From contig LMJI01000001.1 of the NCBI GenBank assembly GCA_001429255.1, positions 1,095,256 to 1,159,255 of the forward strand: DNA of 64,000 bases, in the 5' to 3' direction. Shown here piece after piece: positions 61,313-64,000 of this stretch. The stretch's first letter is position 1, and every line of letters begins with the position of its first letter. The translations under genes were made by a program, and so were the position numbers. Source of the stretch: Cellulomonas sp. Root930. Lineage in GTDB: Bacteria > Actinomycetota > Actinomycetes > Actinomycetales > Cellulomonadaceae. The notes below the pieces were generated by a model, which searched no databases, had not been told where the DNA came from, and saw only the letters and a program-made list of their open reading frames with translations.

Positions 61313-62515
61313 CTACTCCACGCTCTCGATCCGCGCCGGGAACGCGCGTCGCGCCACTGCGATCACCACCAGGCTGACCGCTACCAGGCCGGCACCGGCG
61401 TAGGGCAGGGCGCCCAGGCCCGGGCCGACGAGCACCAGCGCCCCGAGCGCCGCACCGCCGCCGATGCCGATGTTCGCGGTCGCGTTCACGAGGGCGCCGA
61501 TGACGTCGGGGGAGCCGCCACGCGTGCGGATCGCGGCGGCTTGGAACACGGACGCCATCGCGCCGAACGCGCCGGACCACGCGGCGGCCGCGACGAGCAC
61601 CCCGACGCGCGACGGGAACACGAGCCCGAGCGCCAGCAGGGCGAGCGCCATGACGGTGTGCACCACCAGGGTCCCGCGCCGGGGGTTCCGGTCGAGGGAC
61701 AGCGCGGCGTAGGCGGTGCCGACCAGCCCCACGGCGCCGAGCCCGAGCAGCACCGGCCCGACGGCGGTCTCGCTCAGCCCGGTCGCCAGCAGGATCACCG
61801 ACACGTAGGTGTAGACGGTGTACTGCGCGAGGTAGGTGAGCGTGTTCGCCGCGGACACCACCCCGAGCCGGGTCCGCCGGTCGGTGCGGGTGTGGGCGGG
61901 GTGCGGGGCGTCGTCGTCGGCGGAGACGGCCGGGAGGAGCAGGGCCACCAGCAGGGTCGCCAGCGCGCACACCCCGGCGAGGACGAGGAACCCGTTGCGC
62001 CAGCCGACGGCGGTGCCCAGCGCGGTGGACAGCGGGACGCCGAGCACGAGCCCGGCGGACGCCCCCGCGGTGACCAGGGCGAGCGCACGACCGGTGACGT
62101 GCGGCAGGACGAGCCGCGACGCGTACCCGATGCTCAGCGAGAAGAACAGCGCGTGCGCGATCCCGCCGACCGCGCGCCCGGCGGCGACCAGCCCGAACGA
62201 GGGCGCGATCCCGACGAGCGCGTTGCTGACCGTGTAGGCGACGAGTGTGCACAGGAGCAGCCCCTTGCGCGGCAGGCGCCGGGTGCCCAGGGTCAGCGGG
62301 ATCGCCAGCGCGGCGACCATGAACGCGTACACGGTGACCAGCAGCCCGGCGATCGACTCGGTCACCTCCAGGTCGGAGCTGATCTGGGGGAGCAGCCCGA
62401 CCGGCACGAGCTCGGTGGTGATCGCGACGAAGGTCGCCAGCGTGAGGGCGCCGAGGCCGCCGGCCGCCTCGCCGACCGACCCAGGGCGCCACGTGCTCTG
62501 CTCGGTCCCGGTCAC
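61313..62515 (-). CDS. MFS transporter, DHA1 (sugar/drug efflux) type
   Basis: A 400-residue major facilitator with twelve helices. ALTLATFVAITTELVPVGLLPQISSDLEVTESIAGLLVTVYAF at helix 1-2, RRLPRKGLL in the 2-3 loop, and VTAGASAGLVLGVPLSTALGTAVGWRNGF (motif C) place it with AraJ/SotB-type exporters of sugars or drugs. GTG 62515 is the probable start; no strong ribosome site is seen. It follows the double-GNAT gene by 31 bases and may share its transcript. Confidence 0.9.
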   Translation of the reverse strand: MTGTEQSTWRPGSVGEAAGGLGALTLATFVAITTELVPVGLLPQISSDLEVTESIAGLLVTVYAFMVAALAIPLTLGTRRLPRKGLLLCTLVAYTVSNALVGIAPSFGLVAAGRAVGGIAHALFFSLSIGYASRLVLPHVTGRALALVTAGASAGLVLGVPLSTALGTAVGWRNGFLVLAGVCALATLLVALLLPAVSADDDAPHPAHTRTDRRTRLGVVSAANTLTYLAQYTVYTYVSVILLATGLSETAVGPVLLGLGAVGLVGTAYAALSLDRNPRRGTLVVHTVMALALLALGLVFPSRVGVLVAAAAWSGAFGAMASVFQAAAIRTRGGSPDVIGALVNATANIGIGGGAALGALVLVGPGLGALPYAGAGLVAVSLVVIAVARRAFPARIESVE

Positions 62516-62546
62516 CGGCGCATGCTCGCACGCACCCCCGACAGGC

Positions 62547-63617
62547 TCACAGCGCCCGCTGCCACTCCGCGTCGACGCTCGCCTGCCGGAACCCGAGCGC
62601 CACGTTGATCGCGAGCATGTGCGAGTTCTCCTGCGCGTTCCAGGTGTGGATGCGCTCGGCGGCGGGCCGGACGCCGGGGAGCGCGTCGAGGACGGCGATC
62701 TTCGCGACCATCCCGAGGCCGTTCCCGCGGTGCTCGCGCAGCACCAGGGTGTCGCCCTGGAACACCACGGCCGGCTTGTCCAGCGGGTACTCGACCATCG
62801 AGAACGCCGCGAGCGTCCGGGTGGGCACGTGCTCGACGACTGCCACGAGGAACCCCTGCCCGCGCGAGCGCATGTCGGCGGCGTTCGCGACGACACGGTC
62901 GGCGTCCCACGGGTCCTCGACCAGGTCGAGGCCGGCCGACGGGGCGTCGGTGCTCATCCGGGTCTTGAGCACGGCCAGCTCGTCGAGCCACTCGGCGGCG
63001 TACTCGTCCCGCATGGTGTGGACGCGATAGTCGGGTGCGGGATCGCGCCGCAGCGGGCCCAGCACCGACTCGGCGACCGGGAGGTCGAGCACCGAGTGCC
63101 GGACCACCTGCTCGAGCGCGAGCCCGCGGGCGAGGGCGAACCGGGTGGCGTCGTCGTGGAGCGGGATGCGTCCGCTGCCGGTCGGGGACTCGAGGGCGTC
63201 CGGCCCCGGTGGGGGCTCGGGTGCGTAGCTGGAGTCGGAGATGACGACGCGGCGACCGGCGTCGCGGGCGATCTCGAGCCCTGCGTCCCAGAGCGCCGAG
63301 CCGATGCCGCGTCGTCGCCAGTCCGGGTGCACGGCGACGTAGACGACGGCGACGTGCGCGTTGCCGACCAGGGGGAGGCCGATCATCGCCCGTCCGACGA
63401 CGGCCCACGGCTCGCGCGAGCCGCGGGGGACCGCGACGAGCCGGTGGACCTTGCGGTGCGGCTCGCTGAGCGTGGCGCGGGTGGTCGGCACGTCGAGGGA
63501 GAAGTCCGTCGAGCCGTGGATGGCCAGGTCGACGGCATCACCGACGTACACCGTCCCCTCGACCGTCCAGGCGTCGGGGTGGGCGGGGTCCGCGGGGACG
63601 TGCACGAGGTCGACCAT
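62547..63617 (-). CDS. Tandem GNAT acetyltransferase
   Basis: A 356-residue protein with two GNAT domains. The first (about 1-175) has VYVAVHPDWRRRGIGSALWDAGLEIA, a full acetyl-CoA loop R-R-x-G-x-G; the second (about 190-356) has VLREHRGNGLGMVAKIAVLDAL and NAQENSHMLAINVALGFR, also complete. Tandem forms include mycothiol synthase-like enzymes and actinobacterial resistance acetyltransferases; MshD is similar in layout but not clearly this. ATG 63617 chosen. Substrate unknown. Confidence 0.87.
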   Translation of the reverse strand: MVDLVHVPADPAHPDAWTVEGTVYVGDAVDLAIHGSTDFSLDVPTTRATLSEPHRKVHRLVAVPRGSREPWAVVGRAMIGLPLVGNAHVAVVYVAVHPDWRRRGIGSALWDAGLEIARDAGRRVVISDSSYAPEPPPGPDALESPTGSGRIPLHDDATRFALARGLALEQVVRHSVLDLPVAESVLGPLRRDPAPDYRVHTMRDEYAAEWLDELAVLKTRMSTDAPSAGLDLVEDPWDADRVVANAADMRSRGQGFLVAVVEHVPTRTLAAFSMVEYPLDKPAVVFQGDTLVLREHRGNGLGMVAKIAVLDALPGVRPAAERIHTWNAQENSHMLAINVALGFRQASVDAEWQRAL

Positions 63618-63655
63618 CGGGCCAGCCTCGTGCCCGTCCCCGCGGCGCGGCAACG

Positions 63656-64000
63656 TCAATGCCGCAGGGCGCGCAGGGCGAGCACCGAGATGGGCACGAG
63701 CGCCAGGTGGCAGCAGGCCAGCGTGACGGTGCTCGCTGTGTCGAAGTCCGCCGGGACGGTCATCACGAGGATCGTCGCGACCGCGAGCACGGGGGCGACG
63801 ACGAGCGCGGTGGGGATCGCCCAGGACCATCGCCGGAGCAGTGCGGCCACGGTGAGGCCCACGAGCAGCGGCACCGCGGTGAACCCCGCGACGGTCAGGG
63901 CGTCGACGGTCGACGGCGACCCGCCGGCCGCCGTGAACTCGTAGTCCGCCCCCGCCGCCCGCCCGATCCCGTAGATCGCCAGGTTCACGACGACGGCGAC
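63656..64000 (-). CDS. C-terminal part of a DUF6069-like membrane protein, cut by window end
   Basis: The frame is open to base 64000, and reads VVVNLAIYGIGRAAGADYEF at the edge, so the true start probably lies outside. At least 114 residues are seen, with three further hydrophobic segments: VAGFTAVPLLVGLTVAALLRR, AIPTALVVAPVLAVATILV and TVTLACCHLALVPISVLAL. This matches small four-helix DUF6069 proteins of actinobacteria, with no known function. A short form from GTG 63988 cannot be excluded. Confidence 0.7.
   Translation of the reverse strand, partial: VAVVVNLAIYGIGRAAGADYEFTAAGGSPSTVDALTVAGFTAVPLLVGLTVAALLRRWSWAIPTALVVAPVLAVATILVMTVPADFDTASTVTLACCHLALVPISVLALRALRH

Overview
The window is about 64 kb of high-GC DNA with dense, leaderless-looking or strongly purine-rich ribosome sites, many GTG starts and strong third-position G/C. 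The gene content (AA10 lytic polysaccharide monooxygenase with a CBM2 domain and Pro-Thr linker, pectin methylesterase, GH3, GH30, GH38 and GH87 enzymes, LacI, ROK and ECF regulators, a DUF222-HNH gene under a LexA-type box) points to a polysaccharide-degrading actinobacterium of the Cellulomonas type. This is an inference from content, not a taxonomic test. No tRNA, rRNA, CRISPR array, insertion sequence or phage gene was seen, and no gap without a gene exceeds about 300 bases.

Layout. 1-4600: end of a DUF1851 gene, an orphan GH43 C-terminus, a pectin methylesterase, a LacI regulator and a secreted GH30 with a discoidin-like domain. 4600-19000: secreted M28 peptidase, FBP zinc-finger protein, a TetR/ABC exporter pair with two clear operators, a TspO-like protein, M3 oligopeptidase, a beta-lactamase-fold hydrolase, a lipoprotein, a DUF308-lipase fusion and a TAP-type secreted hydrolase. 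19000-25830: a tightly coupled operon of an M48-type metalloprotease, a 1686-residue DUF4011/SF1 helicase with a kinase-like start and a decayed nuclease end, and a small methyltransferase. 25800-29700: phosphoesterase, RibD-like reductase, SOS-type DUF222-HNH gene and a sugar acetyltransferase.

29700-40600 is a sugar-use locus: GH3 glucosidase, ROK repressor, an ABC importer (binding protein and two permeases, no ATPase gene), a GH38 alpha-mannosidase and an aldo/keto reductase. The binding protein, permeases, mannosidase and reductase lie head to tail and probably form one operon behind an AT-rich promoter/operator at 33323-33351. 40579-42946, on the other strand, is the most unusual unit: a short peptide made of three identical 22-residue repeats, a JmjC-type cupin oxygenase and a sucrase/ferredoxin-like protein, each overlapping the next. 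It looks like a peptide-modification (RiPP-like) operon.

43000-49600 holds DUF1801/DUF4287 genes, a 1375-residue modular GH87 alpha-1,3-glucanase with a very clear promoter-operator, and small genes. 49586-64000 carries an ECF sigma factor, LtrA, the LPMO, several alpha/beta hydrolases, an AraC regulator, an exopolysaccharide-type deacetylase/glycosyltransferase fusion, an AI-2E family exporter, an MFS exporter, a double-GNAT protein and the end of a membrane protein. Taken together the secreted enzymes would attack pectin, cellulose or chitin, beta-1,6-glucan, alpha-1,3-glucan and mannosides, a set that fits plant litter and fungal cell walls.
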